DNA from: Comamonadaceae bacterium
Lineage (GTDB): Bacteria > Pseudomonadota > Gammaproteobacteria > Burkholderiales > Burkholderiaceae_C
Length of the DNA stretch: 64,000 nucleotides
NCBI GenBank assembly: GCA_947476465.1
Contig: CANJQN010000010.1
Coordinates: 49,538-113,537 of the forward strand
Direction of reading: 5' to 3'
Shown here: in pieces, positions 53,477 through 62,269 of the stretch
Numbering within the stretch: position 1 is the first letter of the stretch
Layout of the letters: the number at the start of each line of letters is the position of its first letter
Translations under genes and position numbers: made by a program
Notes under the pieces: model-generated
The model's database searches: none
What the model saw: only the letters and a program-made list of their open reading frames with translations
Told to the model about the DNA's origin: nothing

Positions 53477-54717
53477 CGAATACCCAAGCAATTGACGCGG
53501 GGCTGATGGCGGCGGTGCGCGAGTTCGTCGACCGCGAGGTGCTTCCTGCCGCGCAGGCGCCCGATGCCAACGCTGCCTTCCCGCATGCCGTCGTGGAGGG
53601 CATGCGCCGCCTGGGCCTGTTCGGCACCATGATCCCCAAGCAGTACGGCGGCCTGGGGCTGGACATGGTGACGCACGTGGCGATCATGGAGGAGGTTGCC
53701 CGTGGCTGGGTGTCGATGGCGGGCGTGCTCAACACGCACGTGCTGTGCTGCGACCTGGTGCTGCGCTCGGGCAGCCAGGCCCAGCGTCAGCGCTACCTGC
53801 CGCGCATGGCTTCGGGCCAATTGCGTGCGGCCTTTTCCTTGTCCGAGCCGCATGCTGGCTCCGACGTGCAGGCCATCACCACAGCAGCCACCCGCGACGC
53901 CGATGGCGCCTGGCGGCTCAATGGCCACAAGCGCTGGATCACCAACGGCCTGGGGGCGGGCCTGGTGTTCGTGCTGGCCCGCAACAACCCCGATGCAAAG
54001 CCGCCGCACACCGGCATGAGCTGCTTCCTGGTGGAGAAAGAGCCCTGGGCGATGGCGGGCACCGGTGACAACGCCGGCGTGGCGGTCACGGAGATCATCG
54101 ACAAGATGGGCGACCGGGGCGTGGAGACCACCGACCTGCTGCTGCAAGGCTATCGCTGCCCGGCGGACCGCATCCTCGGTGAGGAGGCGCAAGGCCTGGG
54201 CCGCGGCTTCGTGCAGATGATGGCCTCGATGGAGTCCGGGCGCATCAGCGCATCGGCCTTGTGCGTGGGCGTGGGTGTGCGCTGCTTCGAGGTGGCAATG
54301 CGGTACGCCAACGAGCGCCACACCTTCGGCAAGCCGATCGCCGAGCACCAGGCGATCCAGTTCAAGCTGGCCGACATGGCGACCAAGCTGCAGGCGGCGC
54401 GTCTGCTGACGCAGCATGCGGCGCGCATCAAGGACAGCGGCCAGCGCGCCGATCTCGAGGCCGGAATGGCCAAGCTGTTCGCGGGCGAGGCGTCCAAGGA
54501 GATCGCGGACGAGGCCTTTCGCATCCACGGCTCCAACGGTTACTCCAAGTCCAGCGAGGTCGAGCGGCTGTATCGCGATGCCTTGTCGCTGGTCGCGGCG
54601 GAAGGGCCGTCGGAGATTCAACGCATGGTGATCGGGCGCAGCCTGGTGCGCGAGTACCGCGAGCAGGCCGAGGCGGCAGCCACAGCGCCCGTAAAGCATT
54701 CGCGCATGGAGACATAG
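53473..54717 (+). CDS. Acyl-CoA dehydrogenase
   Basis: 414 residues of standard acyl-CoA dehydrogenase: FSLSEPHAGSDVQAITT, WITNGLGAGLVFVLAR, RYANERHTFGKPIAEHQAIQFKLADM, and AAEGPSEIQRMVIGRSL with the usual Glu. Two dehydrogenases in a row in one operon suggest either two successive oxidations or, as in the lva and ACAD10/11 systems, one that removes a 4-phosphate. ATGA overlap with the AidB-like gene and 0 nt to the ligase. Confidence 0.9.
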   Translation: MTNTQAIDAGLMAAVREFVDREVLPAAQAPDANAAFPHAVVEGMRRLGLFGTMIPKQYGGLGLDMVTHVAIMEEVARGWVSMAGVLNTHVLCCDLVLRSGSQAQRQRYLPRMASGQLRAAFSLSEPHAGSDVQAITTAATRDADGAWRLNGHKRWITNGLGAGLVFVLARNNPDAKPPHTGMSCFLVEKEPWAMAGTGDNAGVAVTEIIDKMGDRGVETTDLLLQGYRCPADRILGEEAQGLGRGFVQMMASMESGRISASALCVGVGVRCFEVAMRYANERHTFGKPIAEHQAIQFKLADMATKLQAARLLTQHAARIKDSGQRADLEAGMAKLFAGEASKEIADEAFRIHGSNGYSKSSEVERLYRDALSLVAAEGPSEIQRMVIGRSLVREYREQAEAAATAPVKHSRMET

Positions 54718-56652
54718 ATGGGTGACATGGTCCTCAAATCCGGCCCATGGCTGGCTGGCTGCGAGCCAGGCCATGGCCTGGCTCGGGCTTTCGTGCGCAG
54801 CGACGCCGACCGGTTGGAGGTCGAGAAGCACCAACCGCTGGATCTGCTGCCGGCACGCACGCTGTACGGCTGCATCAGCGCCGCCGCGTGCGCCAACCCC
54901 GACAAGGCCGCCATCGTTCAACTCGACAGCGCCGACCCGCTGGCCACCCCGCGAACAGTGAGCTATGCGCAGCTGGTGCGGGGCATCGAGCAGGCGGCCT
55001 GCCTGTTCGCTGAGGTTGCGGGCGATGCCACGCCGGTGGTGTCGCTGATCTGCCCCCTGGTGCCCGAGGCGCTGATCGCGACCTGGGCTGCCGAGACGGT
55101 GGGCATCGGCAACCCGATCAACCCCTTTCTGGACATTGGCGGGGTGGCGGCGATCATGAACCGCATCGGCACCAACGTGCTGGTGATCGGCTCCAAACAG
55201 TTCGGCCCGGGTTCCTGGGACAAGCTGCCCGAGATCGTCGCGGCCGTGCCCAGCCTGCGGCGCGTGCTGGTGTTGGGCGAGCAGGCCCCGGACGAACAGA
55301 GTTTCGAGCGCGCGATCGCGCGCGTCGATACCGCCCGCTTTGCCAAGCTGGCGCTGCGCGATGGCGCCGATGATGCGATCCACATGCCCACCGGCGGCAC
55401 CACCGGCGCGCCCAAGCTGGTGCGCCACACGCAGCAGCGGCAGCTGATCGACGCCTGGCTCATGGGGGGGCTGAACGGCCCGTCGGCCGACGAGGTGGTG
55501 GGCCACGGCATGCCCAACTTCCATGTGGGCGGGCTGGTCGCCATCGCCTTGCGCACGGTGATCTTCGGCCAGACCCTGGTCACCCTGACCGCCGACGGCT
55601 TTCGCAACCCGGGGGTGGTGCGCAATTTCTGGGAGATCGCCAAGCGCTTCGGCATCACCAACGTGATCGCCACGCCCACCACGGCAGCAGCCCTGCAGGC
55701 GGCGCCTGGCGATTGCGCGCAGGGCCACCGCATCCAGAACTTTGGTTGTGGCGGAAGCACCATCCCGGTGGAGCTGTTGCATGCCTTCCACCAGCGCTTT
55801 GGCATTTATCTGCGCGAGGTGTGGGGCATGACCGAGTTCCACGGTGTCACCACTGGCCATGCCAACGATGCCAGCATGCCCGTGGTGGGCTCGGTGGGCC
55901 GGGCCTTCGCTTTCCACGAAGTGCGTGCGGCCATCCTCGACGGGCAGCGTTACCTGCGCGACGCCGCCCCCGGTGAGCGCGGCATTCTGATCGTGCGGGG
56001 CGTCTGCGTTGGCGACGGCTATGTCGACGAGCGTCAGAACGCACAGCTGTTCGTGGTCGATGGGCCTGACGGTGCCGTCTGGGCCAACACCGGCGACATC
56101 GGCGCGGTCGACGAGTCCGGCAACGTCTGGGTGTTCGGCCGCGAGAAGGACTTGATCGTTCGTGGCGGCAACAAGATCGATCCGCGCGTGATCGAGCAAG
56201 CGTTGCAGCAGCATCCGGCGGTGCAACTGTCCGCCGCCATCGGCAGGCCCGACGCGCGGCGCGGCGAAATGCCCGTGGTGTACGTGCAGCTCAAGCAGGG
56301 CAGCCAAGCCTCGGCCGCCGAACTGCTGGCGTTCTGCGCCGAGCACATCGAAGAGAAGGCGGCCGTGCCTGCGGAGGTGATCCTGGTGCCGGTGATGCCC
56401 ATGACGGCCGTCGGAAAGATCGCCAAGCCCAGCTTGCGCACCGAGGCGCTCATGAAAGTCGCCACTTCGGTTGCGGCCGAGGTGGCTGGCGCCGGCGCGG
56501 TGCTGGGCGTTCACATGGACGACAAGGCCGCCCGGCCGACCGCGGTGGTGCGCGTGCGTGCCCCCGCCACGCGCCATGAGGCGCTGGCGGCGCAGCTTCG
56601 CGCGGCGTTCATGTCCTTTGAGTTTCAGGCCAGGTTTGACCTGGTCGAATGA
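54718..56652 (+). CDS. Acyl-CoA synthetase, long type (AMP-forming)
   Basis: 644 residues with an N-terminal extension of about 50 residues before the usual start. Adenylation signature IHMPTGGTTGAPKLVRHT near residue 225, YLREVWGMTEFHG near residue 365, VWANTGDIG and FGREKDLIVRGGNKIDPRVIEQ. A second ligase of the cluster, of a different branch from the CaiC-like one. Follows the dehydrogenase gene without a gap. A 93-nt gap, the largest in the operon, separates it from the transporter genes. Confidence 0.85.
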   Translation: MGDMVLKSGPWLAGCEPGHGLARAFVRSDADRLEVEKHQPLDLLPARTLYGCISAAACANPDKAAIVQLDSADPLATPRTVSYAQLVRGIEQAACLFAEVAGDATPVVSLICPLVPEALIATWAAETVGIGNPINPFLDIGGVAAIMNRIGTNVLVIGSKQFGPGSWDKLPEIVAAVPSLRRVLVLGEQAPDEQSFERAIARVDTARFAKLALRDGADDAIHMPTGGTTGAPKLVRHTQQRQLIDAWLMGGLNGPSADEVVGHGMPNFHVGGLVAIALRTVIFGQTLVTLTADGFRNPGVVRNFWEIAKRFGITNVIATPTTAAALQAAPGDCAQGHRIQNFGCGGSTIPVELLHAFHQRFGIYLREVWGMTEFHGVTTGHANDASMPVVGSVGRAFAFHEVRAAILDGQRYLRDAAPGERGILIVRGVCVGDGYVDERQNAQLFVVDGPDGAVWANTGDIGAVDESGNVWVFGREKDLIVRGGNKIDPRVIEQALQQHPAVQLSAAIGRPDARRGEMPVVYVQLKQGSQASAAELLAFCAEHIEEKAAVPAEVILVPVMPMTAVGKIAKPSLRTEALMKVATSVAAEVAGAGAVLGVHMDDKAARPTAVVRVRAPATRHEALAAQLRAAFMSFEFQARFDLVE

Positions 56653-56745
56653 GTGGCGCGCCGCAAGCGGCTGCGTCGTGTTGTCAGTGCAATGTTAGTT
56701 GGTGATCGTAAACGCGCTCTCGATGCGCATCTGAAGGAGACATTC

Positions 56746-57747
56746 ATGAAAGTTCGTTTCGCAATTCTGGCCGCCCTGACCGGCGCCCCGCTTCTGGCCG
56801 GCGCCCAGGTGGTTCTCAACGCTTCGGCCTGGGTGCCCGCCACCCATGCCTTGAGCGTCGCCCAGAAAGACTGGTGCGAGGCCCTCGAAAAGGAAACCAA
56901 GGGCGGGGTCAAGTGCAACATCCTGCCCAAGGCCGTGGCGGCGCCACTGGGCACCTTCGACGCGGTGCGCGACGGCCTGGCCGACATCTCCTTCGCGTCG
57001 GACGGCTACCTGCCCAACCGCTTCGTGTTCACGCAGATGGCCGAGTTTCCCTTCCTGGGCAAGAACGCCGAAGCCACCTCGGTGGCTTACCTGCGCATCT
57101 ACAACAAGTACTTCGCGCCGCTGGGCGAACACAAGGGCGTCAAGGTGCTGGGCGTGTACTCGAACCCGGGCCACATCTTCAACACGAAGAAGCCAGTGAA
57201 CACCAATGCCGACCTGGCCTCGCTGAAGATGCGCATCCCCGGCGGAACCACCGCCGAGATGGCCAAGCTGCTGGGCTGGAACGTGGCTCTCAAGCCCGCC
57301 ACCGAAGCCTATGAGCTGATGTCCACCGGCGTGCTTGACGGCACCTTCATCACGATCGAGGCCATCAAGTCGCTGAACCTGACCCCGGTGAAGTACGCCA
57401 CGCTGGTGCCCGGCGGCACCTACCACTCGACGCAGGCCTTCATCATGAACCAGGCCAAGTACGACTCGCTGAGCCCCGCGAACAAGGCGGCGGTGGACAA
57501 GCTGTCCGGCGACTTCGCAACGCGCCTGTTCGCCCGAGGCTACGACAAGAACGATGAGATCGGCCTGGCTCACATGAAGGCCACCGGCGTCGCGATCGTC
57601 AATGCCAGCCCGGCCTTCGTCGCCGAAATCAAGGCCAAGATCAAGCCCCTTGAGGACAAGTGGGTCGCCGCCGCCGAGGGCCGCGGGCTCAAGAACGCCA
57701 GGGCGGTGTTCGACGAGTTCCGCGCCGAGGCCGCAAAGGCGAACTGA
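56746..57747 (+). CDS. TRAP transporter substrate-binding protein (DctP family)
   Basis: 333 residues from ATG 56746 with AAGGAG upstream. Signal peptide to AGAQ, then DctP-family pattern with LNASAWVPATHALSVAQKDWCEALEKETKG, the conserved Arg in LKMRIPGGTTAEMAKLLGW that holds the ligand carboxylate, and TGVLDGTFITIEAI. Binds a carboxylic acid in the periplasm and delivers it to the DctQM membrane proteins. Confidence 0.92.
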   Translation: MKVRFAILAALTGAPLLAGAQVVLNASAWVPATHALSVAQKDWCEALEKETKGGVKCNILPKAVAAPLGTFDAVRDGLADISFASDGYLPNRFVFTQMAEFPFLGKNAEATSVAYLRIYNKYFAPLGEHKGVKVLGVYSNPGHIFNTKKPVNTNADLASLKMRIPGGTTAEMAKLLGWNVALKPATEAYELMSTGVLDGTFITIEAIKSLNLTPVKYATLVPGGTYHSTQAFIMNQAKYDSLSPANKAAVDKLSGDFATRLFARGYDKNDEIGLAHMKATGVAIVNASPAFVAEIKAKIKPLEDKWVAAAEGRGLKNARAVFDEFRAEAAKAN

Positions 57748-58280
57748 TGACGACCGACCGAGCCCGCAGGGCCCCCACCGCGACCGGCATCTGGGCCGGC
57801 CGACTGCTCAATGGCTGCGCGGGCTCGGTCGCTGCGATCGCACTTTTTGGCATGATGTGGCTGACGCTGGCCGACATCATGCAACGCAAGTTCGGCGAGC
57901 GATCGATCCCCGGCGCTACCGAAGTCACCGAGATTTTTTTGGTGGCGGTGATCTTCGCTTCGCTGCCGATCGTGTCCTGGCGCGGCGAGCACGTGATGCT
58001 CGACACGCTGGACAACTGGCTTGGTGAGCGCGGCCACGCGATTCGCCGCACGTTGGTCAACCTCGCCAGCGCCTGCGCCTACGGGGTGCTGGCCTACCTG
58101 ATGGTCGTTCGCGGGCTGCGCCTGGCCGGCGACGGGGACACCACCTCGTACCTGCAGTGGCCGATCGCGCCGGTCGCGATGGCCATGGCCTTCAGCCTGG
58201 GCCTGACCGCCCTGGTGCACCTGTTGTTGATCGCGGTCGATGCCCCGCTGGCGGATGACGTTGCGACGGAGGGACTATGA
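57747..58280 (+). CDS. TRAP transporter small membrane subunit (DctQ)
   Basis: 177 residues with four hydrophobic segments and the DctQ-type motif LADIMQRKFGERSIPGATEVTE followed by ASLPIVSWRGEHVMLD. Overlaps both neighbours by ATGA-type junctions, so the three TRAP genes are translated together. Confidence 0.9.
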   Translation: MTTDRARRAPTATGIWAGRLLNGCAGSVAAIALFGMMWLTLADIMQRKFGERSIPGATEVTEIFLVAVIFASLPIVSWRGEHVMLDTLDNWLGERGHAIRRTLVNLASACAYGVLAYLMVVRGLRLAGDGDTTSYLQWPIAPVAMAMAFSLGLTALVHLLLIAVDAPLADDVATEGL

Positions 58281-59569
58281 CCCCGGCCATCCTTGGCTTC
58301 CTGGCCATCTTCGCCCTGGCCGCAGTCGGCCTGCCCTTGGCCCTGGCCATGGCGGTGTCCGGTCTGGTCGGCATGGGTTTCATGCTCGGCTGGCCGCAAG
58401 CCTTCGCCAGCGTCACCCAGACGATCTTTGAAACCGGTTTTTCCTACCAGTTGTCGGTGGTGCCCCTTTTCGTGTTGATGGGAGGCTTTGTCGTGCGGGC
58501 CGGCATGGCGCGTGAGCTGTTCGTTGCGGCTCAGGCTTTCATCGGGCATTTGCGCGGCGGGCTGGCCATGGCCACCATCATCGCCTGCGGCGGCTTCGGC
58601 GCGATCTGCGGCTCGTCGGTGGCCACCGCCGCCACGATGACGCGCGTGGCGTATCCAGAGATGCGCCGGCATGGCTACAGCGAGCAGCTCGCCGCCGGCT
58701 CGGTGGCCGCAGGCGGCACGCTGGGTATCCTGATTCCGCCGTCGACCCTGATGGTGATCTACGGCATCACCACAGAAACCAACATCGGCAAGCTGTTCAT
58801 CGCCGGCATTCTGCCCGGCATCGTGGCCATCGTGCTGCTGTGCATCGCGGTCGCCTGGGTGGCTGCGCGGAACCCATCGGCCGCGCCGGCCACGCAATCG
58901 CTGCGCTGGGGTGAACGCTTGACCACGCTGCGGCCGATCTGGGGCGTGGTGGCGTTGTTCGCGCTGGTGATCGGCGGCATCTACGCCGGCTACTTCACGG
59001 CCACCGAAGGTGCCGGTGTCGGAGCCTGCGGCGCCTTCCTGTTTGCGCTGCTGCGCGGCACGCTCAGCCTGAAGGTGTTGTGGCAGGTGCTGACCGAAAG
59101 CGCCCGCACCACGGCCATGCTGTTCACCATCCTGATCGCTGCGGGCATCTTCAGCAACTTCATCAACTTCACCACGCTGCCTGGCGAGTTGAAGGCCCTG
59201 GTGCTGCAGTTCAGCCCGCACCCGATCCTGGTGATCGTGGCGATGATGGCCATTTATGTCTTGCTGGGCACGGTGATGGAGGAGCTGTCGATGATCCTGC
59301 TGACCCTGCCGGTGTTCTTTCCCATCGTCACCAGCCTGGGGTTCGACCCGGTGTGGTTCGGCATCCTCATTGTGTGCATCGTCGAGATCGGCATCATCTC
59401 GCCGCCGGTGGGAATGAACCTGTTCGTGGTCAAGTCATTGCTGCCGCAGGTGCAGATGCGCACCATCTTCAAGGGCGTTACGCCCTTCGTGGTGGCCGAT
59501 GTGGTCCGGCTGGGCATTCTGCTCGCCTTCCCGATCATCTCTTTGTGGCTGCCCAGCTTCATGAAATAG
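58277..59569 (+). CDS. TRAP transporter large membrane subunit (DctM)
   Basis: 430 residues, about 12 hydrophobic segments, and DctM motifs such as GGFGAICGSSVATAATM near residue 110, GGTLGILIPPSTLMVIYG near residue 150 and ISPPVGMNLFVVKS near residue 375. Sodium-coupled import channel; length is normal. Confidence 0.93.
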   Translation: MTPAILGFLAIFALAAVGLPLALAMAVSGLVGMGFMLGWPQAFASVTQTIFETGFSYQLSVVPLFVLMGGFVVRAGMARELFVAAQAFIGHLRGGLAMATIIACGGFGAICGSSVATAATMTRVAYPEMRRHGYSEQLAAGSVAAGGTLGILIPPSTLMVIYGITTETNIGKLFIAGILPGIVAIVLLCIAVAWVAARNPSAAPATQSLRWGERLTTLRPIWGVVALFALVIGGIYAGYFTATEGAGVGACGAFLFALLRGTLSLKVLWQVLTESARTTAMLFTILIAAGIFSNFINFTTLPGELKALVLQFSPHPILVIVAMMAIYVLLGTVMEELSMILLTLPVFFPIVTSLGFDPVWFGILIVCIVEIGIISPPVGMNLFVVKSLLPQVQMRTIFKGVTPFVVADVVRLGILLAFPIISLWLPSFMK

Positions 59570-60595
59570 ATGACGGTTCGCGCGTTGCAAGACCGGGTCG
59601 AGGCCTACCTGACCCAGCGCGCTGGCGGCCCGGTCCATGTGAGCGCGCTCAAGCGCTTTCCGGTCGGCTTTTCCTGGGCCACCTACGGGGTGGATGTCGA
59701 GGCTGGCCCGGGGGCGCAGGTGCCCGCCGCCACCATGATCCTGCGCATGGGCCCCGACGACGCCCTGTACGCCCCATACAGCGCCCGGCCCCAGTTCCAG
59801 CTGCTCTCGGCCCTGGAACGCAGCCCGGTGCCCACGCCACGCGTGTACTGGCACAGCGACGACCACGCCATCCTCGGTGCGCCCTTTTTCTTTTGCGAGC
59901 GGGTCGAGGGCCGTGCCCCGCTGCCCTCGGTGGGGGCGCCAGACGACCCGGTGCCCCAGTTCCGCGAGTCGATCGCGCGGCAGTTCGTCGGCGCGCTGGC
60001 GGACCTGCACCGCTTCGACTGGCGCTCCGCGCCCGAGTTGGCGGACTGGTCCACCGGCATCACGGCGGAGAACACCGCGCTCAAGCAGGTCGAGGTCTGC
60101 GAGCACGATTACCGCCGCTGGGCCACGCGGCCGCAGCCGGCCATGCTGTGGGCGCTCCACTGGCTGCGCCGTAACGCGCCCCGCGCGCAAAGCCTGGGCA
60201 TCGTGCACGCCGATTACCGTATCGGCAACTTCCTGTTCCAGAGCGGCCGCATCACGTCCATCCTCGACTGGGAATCAGCCCACATCGGCGACCCGCACGA
60301 AGACCTCGGCTGGGCCGTGTTGCCCCAGTTCGGTGGCGGCACCGGCCTGGTGTGCCGGCTGCTGGAGCAAGATGACTTCCTGCGCCTGTACGAGCGATTG
60401 AGCGGCCGCACGGTCGACCGGGCCGTGATGCGCTACTACACCGTCATGTCGCTGCTCAAGCTGGCACTGGTGTACCTGGCCTCGGCCCACACCTTCGAGC
60501 GCGCCGGCGCCAGCGACGTGCGCATGGGCGCCATGGCCACGCAAGCGGCGCAGACGCTGCGGCAGATGCAAAGAGACATCGAGGCGATCGGATGA
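59570..60595 (+). CDS. APH/ACAD10-type phosphotransferase, LvaA-like (predicted 4-hydroxyacyl-CoA kinase)
   Basis: 341 residues with the aminoglycoside-phosphotransferase fold: an N-lobe strand ATMILRMGPD, Brenner motif HADYRIGN (catalytic D215, N220) and the metal-binding ILDWESAHIGDP (D233). This is the group containing the kinase domain of ACAD10/11 and LvaA of Pseudomonas putida, which phosphorylate the 4-hydroxyl of acyl-CoAs. In a catabolic operon with acyl-CoA dehydrogenases this role is far likelier than drug resistance. Starts right after the dctM stop; its own stop overlaps the next gene. Confidence 0.85.
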   Translation: MTVRALQDRVEAYLTQRAGGPVHVSALKRFPVGFSWATYGVDVEAGPGAQVPAATMILRMGPDDALYAPYSARPQFQLLSALERSPVPTPRVYWHSDDHAILGAPFFFCERVEGRAPLPSVGAPDDPVPQFRESIARQFVGALADLHRFDWRSAPELADWSTGITAENTALKQVEVCEHDYRRWATRPQPAMLWALHWLRRNAPRAQSLGIVHADYRIGNFLFQSGRITSILDWESAHIGDPHEDLGWAVLPQFGGGTGLVCRLLEQDDFLRLYERLSGRTVDRAVMRYYTVMSLLKLALVYLASAHTFERAGASDVRMGAMATQAAQTLRQMQRDIEAIG

Positions 60596-61092
60596 ACAAC
60601 TCACTGTCACGGCTGTACGAGGGCATGGCGGCCAGCCTGGCCGAGCGCATCCTGCCCCATGTTTCCGACGACTTCGCGCGCGGCCAGGCCTACGGCGTGA
60701 TCTACCTCCTGCGTTGCCTGAGCCTGCGCACCGATTGGTCCGACGCCTACCTGCAACCTCAGTGGGAGGCGCTGCAGGCCACCGCCGAGCGGCTGCGTCC
60801 GCTGTTGGCGGGGGTTGCGGGTGCGCCGCCGGTCGATGCACCGGCGCCCGCCGGCGCGACGCTGCATGTGCGCTGCGAGGCCGCGCGCGATGCTTTGTGC
60901 GCCACCTACGACTGGGCCGAAGGCCATGCGGCCAGCCTGACGCCGCTGGCGCTGGCGGCCATTCGTGACGCGTGGCGTGGCTACATCGAAATCGACCTCA
61001 AGCAGGAGCTGCGCATGCGTGTGCCGCTGCCGTATTCCGAGATGTCCACCGGGCAGGCCACCACGGCCGCCACAACGAAAGTCAATCCATGA
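60592..61092 (+). CDS. Small helical protein, positional counterpart of LvaB
   Basis: 166 residues, mostly helical by composition, no signal peptide or membrane segment, no domain I can name. ATGA overlap with the kinase gene and with the racemase gene. In the lva operon the kinase LvaA needs the small unknown protein LvaB encoded directly after it; the order here is the same, so I infer a partner of the kinase. Sequence relatedness to LvaB was not testable. Confidence 0.7.
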   Translation: MNNSLSRLYEGMAASLAERILPHVSDDFARGQAYGVIYLLRCLSLRTDWSDAYLQPQWEALQATAERLRPLLAGVAGAPPVDAPAPAGATLHVRCEAARDALCATYDWAEGHAASLTPLALAAIRDAWRGYIEIDLKQELRMRVPLPYSEMSTGQATTAATTKVNP

Positions 61093-62249
61093 TCAATGCT
61101 TCCGGACCGCTTCGCGGCATGCGTGTCGTCGAACTCGGCGCACTGGGCCCCGCGCCGTTTTGTGGCGCTTTGCTCGCCGACCTCGGCGCCGATGTGGTGC
61201 GTGTCGACCGCCTCGTGACCGCCGACCTCGGCGTCGAGACGCCCTCGCGCTTTGATTTCTACAACCGCAACAAGCGCTCGGTGGCGCTGGACCTCAAACA
61301 GCCTGAGGGTGTGGCCGCGGTGCTGTCGCTGGTGGAGCGGGCCGACGTGTTGATCGAAGGCTTTCGCCCCGGCGTCACCGAGAAACTGGGCGTGGGCCCG
61401 CTGGACTGCCGGGCCCGCAACCCGCGCCTGGTGTACGGCCGCATGACCGGCTGGGGCCAGAGCGGCCCCATGGCCCAGGTGGCCGGCCATGACATCAACT
61501 ACATCGCGCTGGCCGGCGCGCTGCACGGCTTCGGCCCGGCCGATGGCCGCCCGGTGGTGCCGGTGAACCTGGTGGGCGACCTCGGTGGCGGCGCCATGTA
61601 CCTGGCGGTGGGTGTGCTGTCCGCCTATATCGAGGCCAAGACCTCGGGGCAGGGGCAGGTGGTCGACGCGGCCATGGTCGATGGTGTGTCCAACCTCATG
61701 TCGATGGTGTACGGCTTCATGCAGACCGGTATGTGGGAGGACGCGCGCGAGAGCAACCTCAGCGACGGCGGCGCGCCGTACTACGGCACCTACGGCACGC
61801 GCGACGGCAAGTTCGTCGCCGTGGGCGCGATCGAGGCGCGCTTTTATGCGCAGCTGCTGGCGGGCATGGGCCTGGATCCGGCCGAGTTCCCCGACCGCGA
61901 CGACCGCGCCGCCTGGCCGCGCATGCGCCAGCGTTTCGCTGAGGTTTTTGCCACCCGCACGCGCGACGAGTGGGTGCAGGCCATGACCGGCTTCGACGCG
62001 TGTTTTTCGCCGGTGCTGAACCTGCACGAGGCGCCGCAGCATCCGCAGCTGCGCGATCGCGGCAGCTTCATCCAATTCGACGAGGCGCTGCACCCGGCGC
62101 CGGCGCCGCGCTTCGAGCGCACGCCGGGCAACCTGCGCCGCCCGGCACCACGCGTGGGGCAGCACACGCTGGAGGTGCTGGGCGAGTGGGGCGTTGCCGC
62201 CGACCGGGCCGAACAACTGGTGCGCCAGGGCATTGCGCGGCAAGACTGA
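61089..62249 (+). CDS. Alpha-methylacyl-CoA racemase
   Basis: 386 residues, a family III CoA-transferase fold with racemase features: GHDINYIALAG near residue 133-143 (catalytic H134) and NLVGDLGGGAMYLAVG (catalytic D164), the His-Asp pair of AMACR/MCR, instead of the Asp of formyl-CoA transferases. It interconverts R and S 2-methylacyl-CoAs, a need when degrading isoprenoid or other alpha-methyl-branched chains. ATG 61089 overlaps the stop of the small helical protein gene. Confidence 0.9.
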   Translation: MINASGPLRGMRVVELGALGPAPFCGALLADLGADVVRVDRLVTADLGVETPSRFDFYNRNKRSVALDLKQPEGVAAVLSLVERADVLIEGFRPGVTEKLGVGPLDCRARNPRLVYGRMTGWGQSGPMAQVAGHDINYIALAGALHGFGPADGRPVVPVNLVGDLGGGAMYLAVGVLSAYIEAKTSGQGQVVDAAMVDGVSNLMSMVYGFMQTGMWEDARESNLSDGGAPYYGTYGTRDGKFVAVGAIEARFYAQLLAGMGLDPAEFPDRDDRAAWPRMRQRFAEVFATRTRDEWVQAMTGFDACFSPVLNLHEAPQHPQLRDRGSFIQFDEALHPAPAPRFERTPGNLRRPAPRVGQHTLEVLGEWGVAADRAEQLVRQGIARQD

Positions 62250-62269
62250 GCGCCGCAAGACAGACCGCC

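Noticed and set aside
53359..56577. Very long minus-strand open frame (1072 codons) opposite the acyl-CoA dehydrogenase and ligase genes
   Set aside because: Mirror of real GC-rich genes; His/Gln/Arg-rich composition, no domain, and the opposite strand carries clear enzymes.
59570..60595. Aminoglycoside resistance gene
   Set aside because: The kinase motif is shared, but the operon context and the DWE-GDP pattern match acyl-CoA kinases of the ACAD10/LvaA group.
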